DNA from: Brachionus rotundiformis
Taxonomy: Eukaryota; Rotifera; Eurotatoria; Ploima; Brachionidae
Assembly: GCA_016802295.1 (NCBI GenBank)
Contig: JAESIW010000020.1
Location: forward strand, 3,021,964 to 3,085,963
Reading direction: 5' to 3'
DNA length: 64,000 nt
The notes under the pieces were generated by a model that saw nothing but the letters and a program-made list of their open reading frames with translations, had not been told where the DNA came from and made no database searches. Shown in pieces: positions 11,332 to 26,100 of the stretch. The translations under genes and the position numbers were made by a program. The first letter of the stretch is position 1; the number at the start of each line of letters is the position of its first letter.

Positions 11332-13973
11332 ATTATTTTTTTTATTTTATTTAAATGTTTTAATACCTTCAACTTAATTCTTTGTTTAAAAATTTTAAAG
11401 TTATTTAAATGAAAGTAATATTAAATTGTTTTAAATATAGTCTTTAAATTTATTTTCTCAAAAGACTTTTTTATTTATTTACCACAAAATTAGTCTAAAT
11501 TGGTAAAGTTTTTTTTTTCGATCTAAATTCAAATGATATATCAGCATGATTAAAATGAGCCATAATTTATTCTATTTGTATGATTTTTGCAAATTTTAAA
11601 AAATAATAGACTTATATCTTACTCAGTACCTAATTGTATTTTATGTAGTACTACATTTGGTACGTATCAAATAAAATTTAATTCAAAACCAAAAATATTG
11701 GTACATAATTTGTTTTATTAGTACCAAAAATAATTTAATAATACCTAAAACTATCTTTTTTTTGAACCTAATAGGCACAACTATTTTATATAGTTAATTA
11801 ATTAATTATTATTTATTATTAAAAAAATGATACCCATTTTGTAGATATTGACAAGATCTATCTAATAGTATGTTAATAGTATATGTAAACACCTAATTTA
11901 CCTGAAATTGATACATTTACAATTGCTCCATCAGTTCAATCATCAAGATCATCAGAACAACTATCAATAAGTAAAAACTAAGTAAAATAAATGCAAAAAA
12001 AATTTTTAAGATTTTTTGAAAAAAGTGAAAATTCAGTAAAATGATGGTTTATTTGATTTTAGGTTTATGTAGACTTGGGTAAACCCTTTTTTAAGGAATT
12101 ATTTCATCAATATTCATTTGTAAAATGGTAAAATATCTGTCCTGAAAATACAAAATAGTACAACATATAATGTTACCTTTTTTACAATTTTCTCGAAAAA
12201 GTGTGCAAATTAGGCAGAAATCATATTTTTAGCAGTTATATTTTGCACAGTGTTTGCACACTATTAGCAGACTTTGTCCTTTGATGTAATTTTGTATGTT
12301 GTACCATTTTACATTAACAATTTTTATTAATTTTTTTAACTTTTTTTTTAAAGAGCTATGAAATTTTTTAAAATTTGTTCTGTTCTACTGTACTAAATTT
12401 TACAAAACCTTTAATATATTTGTGATATGGTTTACTGACGTCCTAAATTGATTTAAAATCACCCAACTAGACACTTCCAACCAGCCCTTTGTTTTAATAG
12501 ATCCAAGGCACATTTGGTAATCTGATTGTAAAATTCATTGAAGAATAAAACTACTGGCTCTTAGTGACGAAGGACGTCAATTAAAGTTTGTCACTCAAGA
12601 CAAAAGCTCTTAAACAAATTAAAAGTTTTTTTCAATCCAACAAATCATCAATGACCGAAAATAAATTTGTGATATGGTACAACCTTCTTTATTTGAATTT
12701 ATTATGACAAAATACTTTTTTTTTTATTCCCTTATTCGCTTCTTATGAAACATTTGCTCATTACTTCTGATTTTCATTCAAGTATATATTTTGTTCTTGA
12801 TCTTTAGTTTCTCACCATGCTGTTGTCATACAGCAGTAATTAGAACAGAGTTGTACAGCTAGTCTAACTTGGTGCTTATGAACTTTGTTCCATGATGTTT
12901 TAATATGCCTCTTCTAAACCTAGATAATACATTTTATCATTGAAAACAATAATTAATTTATATTTTTTTTAATTTTCAATATTCAGGCAAAAATATTTTT
13001 GTTTAAGTTTAAATTTAAATTTTTATTTATTTTTATAAAAATATATCAATGATTTATAAATTTAGTTTAATTAGAATTAAAAAAATATTTCTAAAAATCA
13101 ATAATTATGCTGTTTGAATTTTTATTCCCCATTTATATCATGCGTATCGTATCATGTTTCAATTTAAGTTTAAAATATGCTTGGGATAAGATCTGATTTG
13201 AGTTTTATTAAAGCTCCGATCGACACGATACAAAGTTATCAAATAATCGTCTAGCTTAACTTTTTTTATTATTTAAAATTATCTTAAGTTCTTTTGTTTC
13301 ATTTGTTTTTGTCTAGACTAGATTATAAAATGGTTTTAAAATTATTTTTTTTGGGCTATGAAAATGATTACTACCAGAGTCTAATCAGGCGAATAAAATT
13401 CACGTTTTATTTCCAAAGTTAAGCTTAATTATTTAATAAATAAATTAATTATTAATATAATGAACTTTTATCGATACTGTCAATTTCATTGATATTAAGA
13501 TTAAATGTAATTATTTTTGAATTTATTTCTGCCTTTTAATTTTCAAATTTCCTGACTAATTTTAGTTATTTTTGCAAATATTTCAATGATTAACCAAAAA
13601 AATTAAGCTTGATTTTAGATTAAATAAAGACATTTTAATTTAAAAAAATCAATAATTACAAAATATTTCAAAAAAGAAGGACAAATTTTAATTGAATAGC
13701 TTTATTGAATTAAAATTTAAAAATAAATAAACTGTAAGTTTAAATTTAAAAGTTAATATTTTGTTTATTGAACACTTTATTTTGGAAATCTTGGATGAAA
13801 TTTATTATTTATATTAAATAAAAATACTTTTAATTTAAAATAAAATTCTTTGCACATCTTAATTTGACTAGATTAAGATAACGAAGATCTATAAAAATTA
13901 AATCAAATTTTTTATAAAATCTTCGTTCTTAAACTAAATTAAAGAAAAAAAATAAAAAAATTTTAAAGAAAAA
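11332..13973. other. AT-rich intergenic stretch
   Basis: Includes the WDHD1 5' flank. Around 12150-12310 an imperfect inverted repeat is seen: ACAAAATAGTACAACATA near 12149 against TATGTTGTACCATTTT near 12295, with nested copies of a TTTGCACA motif between them. TTTGTGATATGGT occurs twice, near 12419 and 12666. No reading frame or RNA gene is supported. Confidence 0.5.
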
Positions 13974-14463
13974 TTAATCATATCTATATCGCTTTTGTAA
14001 TTTCTCGTACAAGTTTTTCACTTGATTGTCTGAGTCATCTTCAACATTCTTTTTGTCAAATCTGTATCTTTTATCATAGCGATATCTCTTGTCAAATCTG
14101 TACCTTTTGTCAAAACGATAGCGTTTATCATATCGGTATCTCTTAGCCAGGTCCAAGCCATCATCTTTCTCTTCACTCTCCTCAGTTGGTTCTAATCCTT
14201 CAAACATTTTGTACCTTTCATCATTTAAATTTTTAATTTCACCGTTGTTTTTTTCGTATAGGTGATTTAAATATCCGACAAGTTTGTTAAACTTGGACTG
14301 CTTTGAGTTTGGATGCAAGCTTGATTCTATCTGTTCGTCAGCAAGAGAATAGCTGAGCTTTTTAAAGTTGAAAAATTGATTAGTCATTTCAATTGATGTC
14401 TATTACAAAGCTTACCTGATAGCAGAAAATGACAAAAACAGATAGTTGAATTAAAAATTTCAT
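13974..14463 (-). CDS. secreted precursor of YRYD/YRFD tetrapeptides (putative neuropeptide)
   Basis: Exon 1 (14416-14463, 16 codons) encodes a signal peptide, MKFLIQLSVFVIFCYQ. After a 58-bp intron (GTAAGC...AAAAAG) exon 2 (13974-14357) continues in frame with LSYSLADEQ, so signal peptidase can cut after S-L-A. The mature part is an acidic spacer and then, from about residue 94, six tetrapeptides set off by dibasic sites: KR-YRYD, KR-YRFD twice, KR-YRYD, KR-YRFD-KK, an 18-residue spacer, and a last KR-YRYD at the very C-terminus. No glycine precedes any cleavage site, so the peptides would be free acids. I know no named family with this core. Secretion and KR processing are inferred from classical precursor rules; the function is unknown. 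The stop lies at 13974-13976. Confidence 0.75.
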
Positions 14464-17400
14464 TATAAATGTCTTATTGAAAATTTACCAAAGCTAAATA
14501 TCTAAAATTATAGTAATTAATTAATTATTGAATAACCATCAGACTAATATCCGAATTTAACTTAGTCAAATCCATAGACAGCTAATGAAAAATTAACTTT
14601 CAGAAGATTATTCTTAAATATTGAATTGGCTTTTTAAATTATAATTCCTGACTTATTAAATTTTATAATTAATCTTTACAAAATGTAATCATCTAATGCC
14701 TATAATCGCTTTATTAAATGTAAATGTAGTTGTATCTAGTTGATAGTGTATCTGTTATCTTTTTTCATCTTTTACCTAAAAGTATTTCTAAAAACACGTA
14801 CTTAGAAGAAAATTACACCTAAAATTAATTCAAATTTTAATAAAACAGTTCTGCTTCAATAACTGATAAATTTTCTAAAATCACCAAGAGTATGATTTTT
14901 ACTTAATTATTTTAAAAAAAGAGTGAACTTATAGTTGCTCAAAATTAGAGACTCTTTTTATATGAAAATGAAAAGATCGATTTGATATTAAAATCTAAAG
15001 ATAGTTATTTTGCATGAGAGAACTTCGAAACGAGTTTAGGATCGATGAACAGTAAAATATTTTATTATTATTTTATAAACTAAGTCTAAAATGGATTTGA
15101 CTAATTCTGTAGGTTGATTTCTTCTAATTAACTTGATATTTTTTAATCTAGAAGAAAATTATATTCAGTAATTAAGATGAGTCATGGCTTCGGGTTATAT
15201 TTCCTAATAGTTGGTGTTAAAATTTTTATTAAAAAATAATAGCGAAATTTGATATTTAAAATAAGGAAATTAAAAAAAATCAAAACCCTTTTAGCTAAAT
15301 CAAATAAGATAAATTGACAAGTAAATAACTGTTATTGTTAAAAGCAGTTAAAAGGTGGCATTGAGCAAAGCTCTTAGCTAAAGCTTAGATAACTAGATCC
15401 TTAGATTAATGGCGTAAATTTTAATAGTTGGCTTAAAAAAGATCATAAAATTTGATTTAGAAAATCTTACGTAAATGAAGATTTTTAAATAGTTTTTTTT
15501 TTAAATGTTATTAAATTTTAATCGCAGATTAAGCCTTCCTAAAATTCTAGCTTAACATTTTTTTGCCAAAAAAGCCAATTTCTAATAAAAAACATCTTAC
15601 ATTCAGATTTAATTGAACACTTCTCATTCAAAAATATTTTTTTCCTTAAGAGAACAAAATTATTTATCAAATTATAAAAAAAAAGAAAACTTTTAAAACT
15701 TATTGAAAGCCGAAAATTAATGGCAACTGGCGGCGTTTTTAAAGTTTTAATTATTTTTTCGACAGTTATTAAAACTAACAATTAATAAAGCTAAATTATT
15801 TGATAAATATATCCGATTTTTATCAGTATAAGTGCCCTTTTGTAAAAATTCAAGAAAATCAATCTTTAAGCAAAAAATGAAAAATTTTATTTATTTTTGG
15901 AAAAAAAATTGATTGTCGTTTAAAAGCTTCTTCAATGAAATTAATTAAAAAATAAAATTTCTCAATTTTTCTATTTCTAAATCTAATTTCAGTCAAATTA
16001 GAAAATGTTTCATAGTCAAATTGATCGATTTTGTTAATATAAATGAAAATTGCATGCCTACAAAGAAAATTTACGACATTTCAGTTGAGTATGTGCCATT
16101 TTCAACCAATTATGAATATTAGTTAAATTATATAAGTTAAAATCTTCTTAAATGAAAAAGATAAATTATTTCGATTATTATTTACCTTTTTTTATTAAAT
16201 AAAAATAATCACAGTAAAACATTTTCAAGTTATAATAACTAAATGGTGATTGCCAAAACGTGCATGAAAGATTTTTAATTAATTTTCCTCTAAAACATCA
16301 AAGCTCTTTTAAAAATAATCTTCTTTAATCAAAATTAATATTTTATATGATTTACAATTCAGTTAAATTATTTAAGCCTAGAGCTAAAATATATTTCTAA
16401 AATCAACTAATAATATATAAATTTAAAACTGTTATAATAATATGAAAAAATAGCTCCTAACGCAGATAAAAAAAAATTATTTTATTCTAACGTTTCATAT
16501 CATATAACTTATTGAAAAAATAAATAAATAGCTTTAAAATCGATTGAAATAGATAGCAAAAGGAAGTTTATTTGAAAGAAAAGCTCTTTGTGTGAAAAAC
16601 GCGTCCAAATTGGTATAAAAATTGGTATTAAAAAGTAGGGCCAATTTGCATTTTTTAAATTCCTTCCTTGATAAAAATATTTTTTATTTGAATTAAAAAA
16701 CAAAAAATTTGTAAATGTTTTTATATAATGTGAGTAGCATTTAGGCTATAAAATTAACTAATCTAATAATTAAATTTTTCCAGATTTTTGATCCCAAAGG
16801 AAGTAGATGACAAAGAGCTCGGAGATAAACCACTCGTATTATTTTCATTAAAATGAATTTCAATGATTATTCGGTGATGTGAAAATTGAAAAGTGGTGAT
16901 TTTACTCACAGTTCTTAATTTAATTAAGCTAATCAAAATTCAAACATTGCTTTTATTTATATTGAATTTATTCAAAATTTTAAATTTGATTTGTTTTAAT
17001 ATTCTTTTATTAGTTGAGTCGTGAATAGCTCTAAGGAAATTAAATTATTTCATTTTTCATTTTAAAGTTCCAACTTTAATTAAAAGCTATCACAGAAATT
17101 GCTATTTAATTATTTCACCTATTTTGTGTATAATCTTTGTCTACAAATTTGATTACTAACTAAACATTTCTTTCCTGAAAGCTCAAATATTCAACATGTA
17201 TAACCTGTCACTTTATGATTTAATTAATCTTATATCTTTTTGTATTCATTAATATTTTATTAAAATTTTAAATAAAATAATTAGAAAAATAGATTTAGGT
17301 AAAATTTATCCTCAATTAGTTATAGTCAGGTTATTAATAATTAAATAAAAATTTCCTAATTTTAATATTCAAAATTAAATAAAGTTATTGAAATTAATAA

Positions 17401-18179
17401 ACTGAAAAAAAACATTAAAACTTGATTTTTGATTCGATTCATTTTTAATTTATCATTATTAAAAATTCTTAAGTTTTCGAAGTGAATCTTTTAAAGTTAA
17501 AAAAATTAAATAAGACAAGAAAATAAAATCTTTATTTCTTAACATTTTAAAAATAATATGAAATTATTTTTCAAATATTCTTTCGAATCGCTAATTAATA
17601 AAATGATTTAAAAATAATTTTTTTTTGTTTAAAAACACTCATGATATAATTTCATCAAGATTTTTGATTAAAATACTGACTCTAATGTAATTTATAAATA
17701 ATATTTCAATTATTAAAACGCATTTTATAATCCTGTAATTTTAATTATATTTTCGATCTTTAGAATAAATCAGCTTTATTTAAAATTTATTTCCCCGTTA
17801 AATTAATGATTAATATAAAAATAAAATAATTATGATTCACTGTTCCTAGGCGCTTTAATTCGAAATATAGATTTCAAAAAAATTGTTTTTACGCAGTTTT
17901 AACCAATTTAAGAATAGCTTTTTTAAAATTAATAATATGAAAAAAAAATCACAAAAAGAATATTTACTTAAAAATTATTAACCTGACAAAAATTTAATAA
18001 AAATATACATTGGTATTTTTCGATTCACAGAAATTTGGATTTGGAATTAGACCGAAAGTAATTTTGGAAAAGCTATCAGCCACATTTTTTTCTTTATCCG
18101 ATTAGAACCATCACCTCCCCAAATGTTTGACTGTCTAATTTCCAGAATAGGCCAATTCCTTCTATTTTAGAAATATCGA
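14464..18179. other. AT-rich intergenic stretch
   Basis: Only homopolymer runs and short chance reading frames are seen. No gene, tRNA or clear repeat is supported apart from the likely promoter of the peptide precursor just above 14463. Confidence 0.5.
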
Positions 18180-18400
18180 TAGAGCTTAAAAGCTCACCAC
18201 TGGAATCATCTTGAACCTAAAGCCGCTCGCATTCGTGTCAATGCAAAAAAATGCCAACACAGCTATGGAAGAGAAAAGGAGAAAGCCAAAGAAGACTTTA
18301 TGTAAATTTTTTAGAGAGGATTGAAAAAGATGAAACTCTTATGAAGACAAGCAGAATTGATGCCAAAGACATGGTAAAATTTATGGGCGTGTGAACGATT
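18180..18400 (+). mobile_element. decayed LINE 3' tail
   Basis: A locally GC-richer patch with readings in several frames: EKRRKPKKTL and, in another frame, LYVNFLERIEKDETLMKTS followed by DAKDMVKFM. These echo the terminal RGRPKK...DR-W segment found at the end of many invertebrate LINE reverse transcriptases. Stops and frame changes show it is dead. The family is uncertain. Confidence 0.4.
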
Positions 18401-19119
18401 TATGTCCCACACGGATTTTAAATTAGAAGACCGTTTAATTTGTGTAGATAATAAAATATAAGAAATATATATCAGAGATAAAAATGCTTCAATTGAGAAT
18501 AACAAAGCTTATTATAGACTTTGAAAATTTTAATAATGAACAATATTTTGTTTAATACGCTTTCGTGATTATTTCACAAAAAGTATAATAAAATAATTAA
18601 TAAAATCATTTAATCAATGGTATTGTCTACATTTTTAACATAAAGAGTGATACTAAAAAGAAAGAATCACAACATGAACCAACAGATGGAAAAATTAATT
18701 TTCCTCTCTAAGATTTAGTTTTTATGTAATGGGATTCTTAACCATTGGAAGGCAGATTGATCATGAGTAGAACAAATTTCAATGAACTAATTTTTTGATT
18801 TTGGAAATAAAGAGCGAACAAAAAATTTATATTCTTATTTTATTTTGACCAAACAATTCTATCAAGTCAAGCTGATAGATAACTTGCCTCCCAATTACTT
18901 AGTCCATATCCCAAAAATTAAGTGATTTAAATTATTTTATTTATTATACTTTCTACACAGAAAAGTTTTCCAAATAAGCTTTAAAATATTGAATGATCTT
19001 GAAAATGTGATCAAGTAAAACAAGTTATAAATTCTAATATTATCTTGATCCTTTAAGCCTTAAATGGATTGATCATTTCATCATTTTGCTTTTAAACCAA
19101 AGTGTAGTGTAAGGTCAAT

Positions 19120-19800
19120 GTCTATTTAGGTTGAAGCGAATACTTATATGAATCCAAATAAAGTTCTCTCTCCAAGATTGTTCCTAATTGTGATTGATAA
19201 TGTCACTAGGAAAAATGCCTCAATCCCTAGATGTATACAGTGTGAGATTTTGCTAATAATTTGGTGCTAACAACAAGTAGAGAATTGGAACCAAAACGAA
19301 ATTCATATGCATAAACACCAAATTGGATACCCTAATCATTATAGATGGTACACAAATTGGGTGGTGCACAAAGTATCATAAGTCTAACAATCGGAACGCA
19401 TAATGACATAAGGAACAAACTTGCAGGAGCAAAATAAGTATTTGCCAGACTCAAAGCGGTATGGAAATCATAGTACTAAATCCAGAAAACAAAATAAAGG
19501 TAATGTACTAAAAGCTACACTAATAAATGGAAGTGAATGCTAGCGAATGTCTGAGTTGGGTTAAAAAAGCCTAAGTAACATCCAAACTGGTAGCTTCAGA
19601 AATATTCTTGGGAAACAATGACCTGAAACATTGAAAACGATAAGCTATATTGTAGAAAGAAGTTAAAGCTAATGTATCAATAATAAAAGATATGGGTTGG
19701 AAATGTACTTGGAATGAAAAGATTAAGAATAGCAAACAGAGCTCTTCAATGCAACACGGACATAGCAAGGATCAAGAAAGGTTAGGACGACCAGTAATAA
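19120..19800 (+). mobile_element. decayed LINE reverse transcriptase
   Basis: Pieces of an RT appear in order across frames: VLSPRLFLIVIDNVTRK (fingers/palm), FANNLVLTT (a ruined FADD catalytic box), then a YLGS-like DGTQI stretch, RNKLAGAK with FARLKAVWKS, and finally WVGNVLGMKRLRIANRALQ, the usual W-GHV-RM...RI-KRAL tail. The order is that of a complete RT C-terminal half. Multiple stops and small indels make it a pseudogene. Confidence 0.6.
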
Positions 19801-22800
19801 TTAAAAATTATTAAAATTAATTTTGTTACAAAATTTTATTAAATAAAAATTAATAATCAGTCAAAGCATTTTAAGTATTGGGTATGATCCATTGCAAGTA
19901 GTCTCTCTTATAACATTTTATTTTTAGATAAGGTCGAAGCTTTAAATAAGAAGAGATGTATTTTAGCGTCAAATTATCATACAAATTGGCGAAATTGTTT
20001 AACTTGCATTCATATGTATGATATAAATTAAAAACTCTTAATTAAAAAATCAATCTTAAATGGTTATCTATTGCCCTATGTATTTCTTTAATAATTTTTG
20101 CACAATTCTATTGACATTTTTGTTTAATTTCATTTAATTAAAATATCTCGAGCAAAAATATCTAATTCAAATTTCTTTGAAATTTAGAATAGTATTATAA
20201 TTCATCTTTTGTAATCCTAATCAATTGAATATAATTAGCTTTATATTTAATTTATAAAAGATATTTATTTAATTGTTTGAAGAAAATGAATACATTTCAC
20301 TAAAAGTGATCGTGAACTTTTTTTTTTGTAAGTTGCTAAAATTACTATTATTATTTATTATATCTAAGCCTCAAAGGGATGATGCTAAAACAAATCAAAA
20401 AATTTATAAAAATTCAAGGCACAGTAAATTATGAAAATTGTTGAAATCAATCTTAAAGGAAATTGATCTTTAATTGGAACAAAATAGCTTATGACATTTA
20501 GTGAATAATCATTAATTAAATGTGGAAGCTCATTAAAATTGGTTATTTAATATTAAAAAATATTTATTAATTTTTTTGCTATATTTTATTTAAACTAGAC
20601 AAATTAAATCCTTAGTTTATTCTAGTAACTTTCGAATTGAACAAATAATTTAAATAAAGCTTTTATATTAAACGTTTGAATTAAAATTAAGAAAGTTTTT
20701 AAATTGAAATATTAAAACAATCATCTTTGGAATAAAAATTTTTCCTGTTAATACGGTCACTGTCACTGTTTTTTAAAATATTTGCCCGTTTACTGTCCGC
20801 TTGCACTGACACCAACACTTAAACTAATTAAAATTTATTCAAAAGCGTTAAAAAAACTTAATTAAAACAATATTCATTGTAGAATCACTCTTTAGATCCA
20901 CAAATCCTAAGAACATCATCCTTTTGGTGCTTTAGTTCTTAAGGAATATTTAAATCAATCTTAGATGACGTTTTCTGATGAATTAAAAGTATTTTTTGTG
21001 ATGAAGCAAAGCTATTTTGACAAAAAAAAGATCAATTTTTTGTTCACCAAACCAATATTATTAAAATGATAACAAAGAGAAGAATTATTATTATCAATTA
21101 TTTTATTGTATCTAAAGCTTCAGTAAAACCAATTGTGAATTGAAGCCAACAAGTTTTACCAAACGTGCCTGCACGGACTATTAGAAGAGAATAAGTTATG
21201 CAGAGTCGGCGTCTTGCAGCTACGTAGGATACATGCCGAACTAATTAAACAGTGTAAAAATAGACACTTTTTTGCTAGGAGATAATAAGATAGGAAATGT
21301 GTCTCGCCAAATTGGGTAAATAAATCTTTTGAGTTAATTATCTGTACAAAAATCACTAGAAGCTTCTAATTTAGAACCGAATGGAAAATTCTGCCGGAGA
21401 AATGAAAAAAAGAGAGCACGTTTTGTAAAACAATGGACTGATAGCAAAGCTTCAAATTTTTATCTTATATTAACAACATCATTTGTGACTTTGATATTCA
21501 AAATAAGATTTTTTTAATTGATCAATTTGAAAACAATCGGGAAAAAATTTTTGGTTGCTATGAATTTTAACAAAAAATAAATACTGAATTTTTTTTAAAG
21601 TTTATTTTGTATATAAATGTTTGCTTTTTTGATGTGCTTTTTTTTTATTTATTTATAAAATTGAAAAAAAAAATAAAATAATCAAGAACTTTTTTTTATT
21701 TTAAAGACAATTAGAAAGTAATTTTAATAAAAATCAATAATGTGTAAATATAGATAAAATATATTTTGAAACAATAAAATTTGAAAAGAAAAGAAATAAT
21801 TTTTTTAATATTATTACTCTGTTTTGCTTTATTAGTTAAGTTCATTTAATGAGGTTTTTTTAAGAACAATTTAAAAAAATTATTTAAAATTTTACTCTTT
21901 TAAAAGACGAAATTTTAAATAACCAAAAATAAACATAAACATTATTTTATATGGTTTAAGTACATTTAGTTTATTTTTCTTCATATAATCTTCCCATTTG
22001 AGGATTATCAAACAATCGAGTTAAACAGCGACAAACAGTAACAAATTAAAATAATTTAAAATCTTTTTTACATTGTTTATTTTGCTTTGTTCATAAATCC
22101 ATTCAAAACAACTTTTTTATCCAATTTGATTTAAATTCTGATTATAGATAATAATCCAAACCGGGTATCATTTCAAATAAGACAACTCTTGAAATAAAAA
22201 ATTATCTTTTATCATTCTAAAGTGTTCCAAGTCATGATATCTAAGCCAAGAATACTCTTTTTAGCCCATTCAAGAAACTTTAGAAAAGCCAAAAGATTTA
22301 AAATCAACCACACTTAAAATAATTGATAAAATTTATAACTTGTAACATAGATAATATTTTATTTGAAAGCTCTCAAATAATCTTCTCAAACAATTTTTTA
22401 TTTTTATTCTTTAGCTAATTGAATACAGGCTTTTTTTGATACCTAACTTATGCTCTTCTTTTTTAATTCACGGTTCTCAAAAAGATAAAAGTTGCTTTTA
22501 AAGATAAGGATGTGTGCTCTTCTTACCTTATACTATTCTTGAACTTTTTTACCTTGCCTAATGAAATCTTGGAGCTTATCGTTATTTAAAACAGAAAATT
22601 AAAAATAAAAGATAAGAGAAAAAATACTTTTAGCTAACTTAAAGGGTAAATAACCCATATTTAGAAAAAAACAAATTTTAATTTTTTAATTGAATAAATA
22701 TTAACTTTCTTTTTTTTGTGGAAATTTTATTTTATTATATTTCTCCAATCAAAACTATTAAACATAAATGATAATTTTAATTGTTAAATTGAATTAATTT

Positions 22801-23162
22801 TTAATTACTATTTTTATATATTTTATTCATTAAATAAATAAATATTTCTTTTTCTAAAGTAAATTTTTAAAGTCTTATTCTCGCAAAACAAATATTATGA
22901 CTCGGAACAATTAATCTAAATAAATTAAAAACAAAAAATGATAAAACTTACATTCTACATTCCGACATTCATATTTTTTTTTAAACAAAAAAATTTAAAA
23001 AATTAAACTATTTGATAAATTGGAAAATTATCATCGGTTTGGCAATCGATAACATTACAAATGTTCAGAATTCTGTCATTTTTTTTAAAAAATAATTCCA
23101 ATCTTGGTTTCAATTGACCCTAATTTATTTTCTTTTCTCAGATTATTTACCACAATTCCATG
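19801..23162. other. gene-free AT-rich stretch downstream of AF9/ENL
   Basis: A GC-richer patch at about 21135-21450 (for example GTGCCTGCACGGACTATTAG) contains broken readings I cannot identify and may be another dead element. The sequence nearest 23162 is the 3' flank of the minus-strand AF9/ENL gene. No further genes are seen. Confidence 0.4.
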
Positions 23163-26100
23163 TCATGTTTTTACAAGTTCATTATTTTTATTATTTTTAG
23201 ATGTGTCTAAATTAGATGCAGATTTGTTTTGAATTGAGTGTACTTGAGCCGATTGCATAACAAGACCTTCCAGCTTTTCGACCACACTTATGTCCAATGT
23301 GAACAAGTCAAAATTAAACAAACTGTTCTCTGTAAAACTAAATGGCTTCACTAGGCCACATATCTTTGCCAATAGGTCAAATTGCTTGTTTGATTGGACA
23401 GATGCGATTTTGTCATAAAGCTTCAGCATTCGTTGAATGTAACCAGCATCGCTTTTGGACTCTTTTGGATCTCGATTGTGGTTTGTTGGCTGTTTGTTTT
23501 CGGAATACTTGGTCTGTGAATATTTTTTATACTTTTTTTCACCAGAAGATGATGACGATGAATTGGACATGGACGAGATTGTTGATGATGTTTCGTCATC
23601 GTCTTGCTTGGACTTGGTCACTCCGTTTACACTACCATGTAGACTGGTTCTTGACTTGGCCTCTTTGCTGTGGTGCCTAGAGTGGCCATTTTTGTAGCTA
23701 TAGTAGCTGTCCGCGTCCGAATCGTTCTCGTAATCGTTACTGTTTTGTCGCTTGTGGTTTCGGCGTTGAATTGGTTGTAAGTTGGATGAACGGCGATGCT
23801 TGCTACGGTCCTTATCTTTACGATAGTCGTCTTCGTCTTTGTCCGAACTTGCCGAGTTTTTACGTCGGCGAATTTTTTTCAGCTCTTCTTTCTCGATCTT
23901 TTCCTCGAATTCTGATTTTGTCTTGAGCTTGTTTTGTTCCTTGTTCAGGCAAAGAGATGACAGAGAAGACGGAGAAGTGTTGTAATTACAAGAGCTGCTT
24001 ACGCTGTTTGTGCAACTACTGGTTCCATTGGTACTATGTGAAAGTGGTGGCGTTATGACTGAATTTATGGTGGACAAAAGATTTTCAGAATTGTTTTTGA
24101 ACTTTTTGTTTACAGCTTTGGTGTCGCCGTTTTCATTCTCGACATTTTTGACCTTGGTATCACACATCATATTGCCTAATTTATTGCTTGATTTGGCTTT
24201 TTTAAACTTTAATTCCGGTTCGGATTGAATTTTTTTCTTATTTTCGTCAAATTTGTTCTCAGTGTGAATGGCCTCGTTTGATTGTACAAAGGGTCGTTTT
24301 TTGCCAACCGCTGACACATTTGACAATTCCAACTCATTTTTTATCTTATCCAACTCGTCGTTGTTTGTGATGGCGTTTAGTTTGCTCTTGTTTTTGACCA
24401 ATGTCTTGGCACTATTTGCCCTGGAGATGAGCTCTTTGTTCTCGCTCAGGATGTCTGGAGTGGTAAGGCTAGGGTTTTGTTTTTTGGGCGGCGTGGTCGA
24501 GTTGGACTTGGAGTTGACGTCTGTTGGCGTGCTTGCGATGCTCGGCGACTTGGACGTTTGACTGGACAAATCGTTTCGTATCAAACTCTTAAAATTCCAA
24601 ATATTAGCCATTTTGTTTTAAGTTAAAACAAGCCCAATTGAACCCGGAAACTCTTTCAAATTCTAGGCATCGAAAGGTTTCCTTTGCTTATCTTTTATAA
24701 AACAATTGCTCAATCTAATTTCAGATTTTAACACAAAGTAAAGCATTATTTAATTAAAAATGTATTTTTTTGTTGTTAATTTAAATTAAAGTAAATATTT
24801 TTTTATGAAAAAAGTTCAACTTGAAATATTTTAGATTTAAAAAAAATGGTTCCTCTTATTTATCTTAATTTTAATTCAAATAATTAAATAATTAATTTTT
24901 TTTGTTGTTAATTTTTACTATTTAAGGCTATTTTTTGGCATTAAATGAATAGAAATAGAGATAATATCATAATATCATATACCTATGACTGTAGGAGCTT
25001 AGAAAATCGCAAAAAATTTTATACGATCGATTTGACATTTTAAAAGATTTCATAAAATTTAGACCCCCTTTAAAATATCAAGTATTAAAATATCTTTTTG
25101 TTTGAAGACGATTATAAAATTAAATTTTTAATTCGTTAGACTAAAAATTATTTAAATATGAAATAATTGGTTATCAATTTAAAGAATTTAAAAGAAATAT
25201 TAATGAAAATATCATTCGTTCATTTACCGTTTAAATGTGAAGTTAAAGGTTCAATGGACCTTGACCAGAAAGATAAGATACATCGAATAAAAAACTGGTA
25301 ATTTTTCAAGAAGAGTGCCACAGCTATCCTGAATTGTATGTTTTCGAGGCAAATAATATCAATACAACTAAAAGTGTTCTTACCTTGTTATATAATTTTT
25401 ATAATCATCATAAATTGAAAAATGAAAAAGCTTTGTATCTAATAAATAAATGAACTCTTGTTTCAAAATAAACATCTCATAAAAACAATTCATCGTTTTA
25501 TAAAGCAACATATTCAAGTCTTAAGCTAGTTTACTTTTCTCTTAACTTACATAACACAATTTTTTATTATATTAATAATTATTTTCTTAAGAAACTTGGA
25601 TCCGCTAAGATTATTTGAAAATTTTTAGGATCTTATTTTGGAATTAGTGAGAATCATTGAGTTATAGATAGATAAAAAGATGAATATTTATTTACAATTA
25701 TTAATTATCTAATTTGATTATTTAAATATAAAAAAAATAGTTTCGTTCATAACCAAAGTTGCTTTATCATTTAAAATTAACTAAATAATTTTTATTTTTA
25801 TTCTAAATTAAAATTTCTCTTTCACCCAAAATATTTAGCTTAAAAAAAATCAGCCCTTATTTTTAAACTTAACTTATCCAATTTATCTTTTTTTTTCCAA
25901 GTCTCACTAGTCTAGTCAAATAGTGTGATTTTTTATTTAATAAGCTTTTTTAGTTTCTATTTAATTCATTAAAAAGATAGAATTTAATTTAATTTAATTT
26001 AGTTATTCATATAACAAACAAAACTAAACCGGGAATGATAAACTTTGCAAAGGGCTTCTTTTGTTCAAACGCCATTTTTGTTATCTTTTAAAAATACTTT

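Noticed and set aside
15539..16703. Hydrophobic 60-80 codon ORFs on minus
   Set aside because: Phe/Ile/Leu/Lys-rich frames expected from poly-T and poly-A sequence; no start context, splice partners or similarity.
23342..24561. Plus-strand ORFs opposite the AF9/ENL last exon
   Set aside because: Antisense shadows of the Ser/Lys-rich linker.
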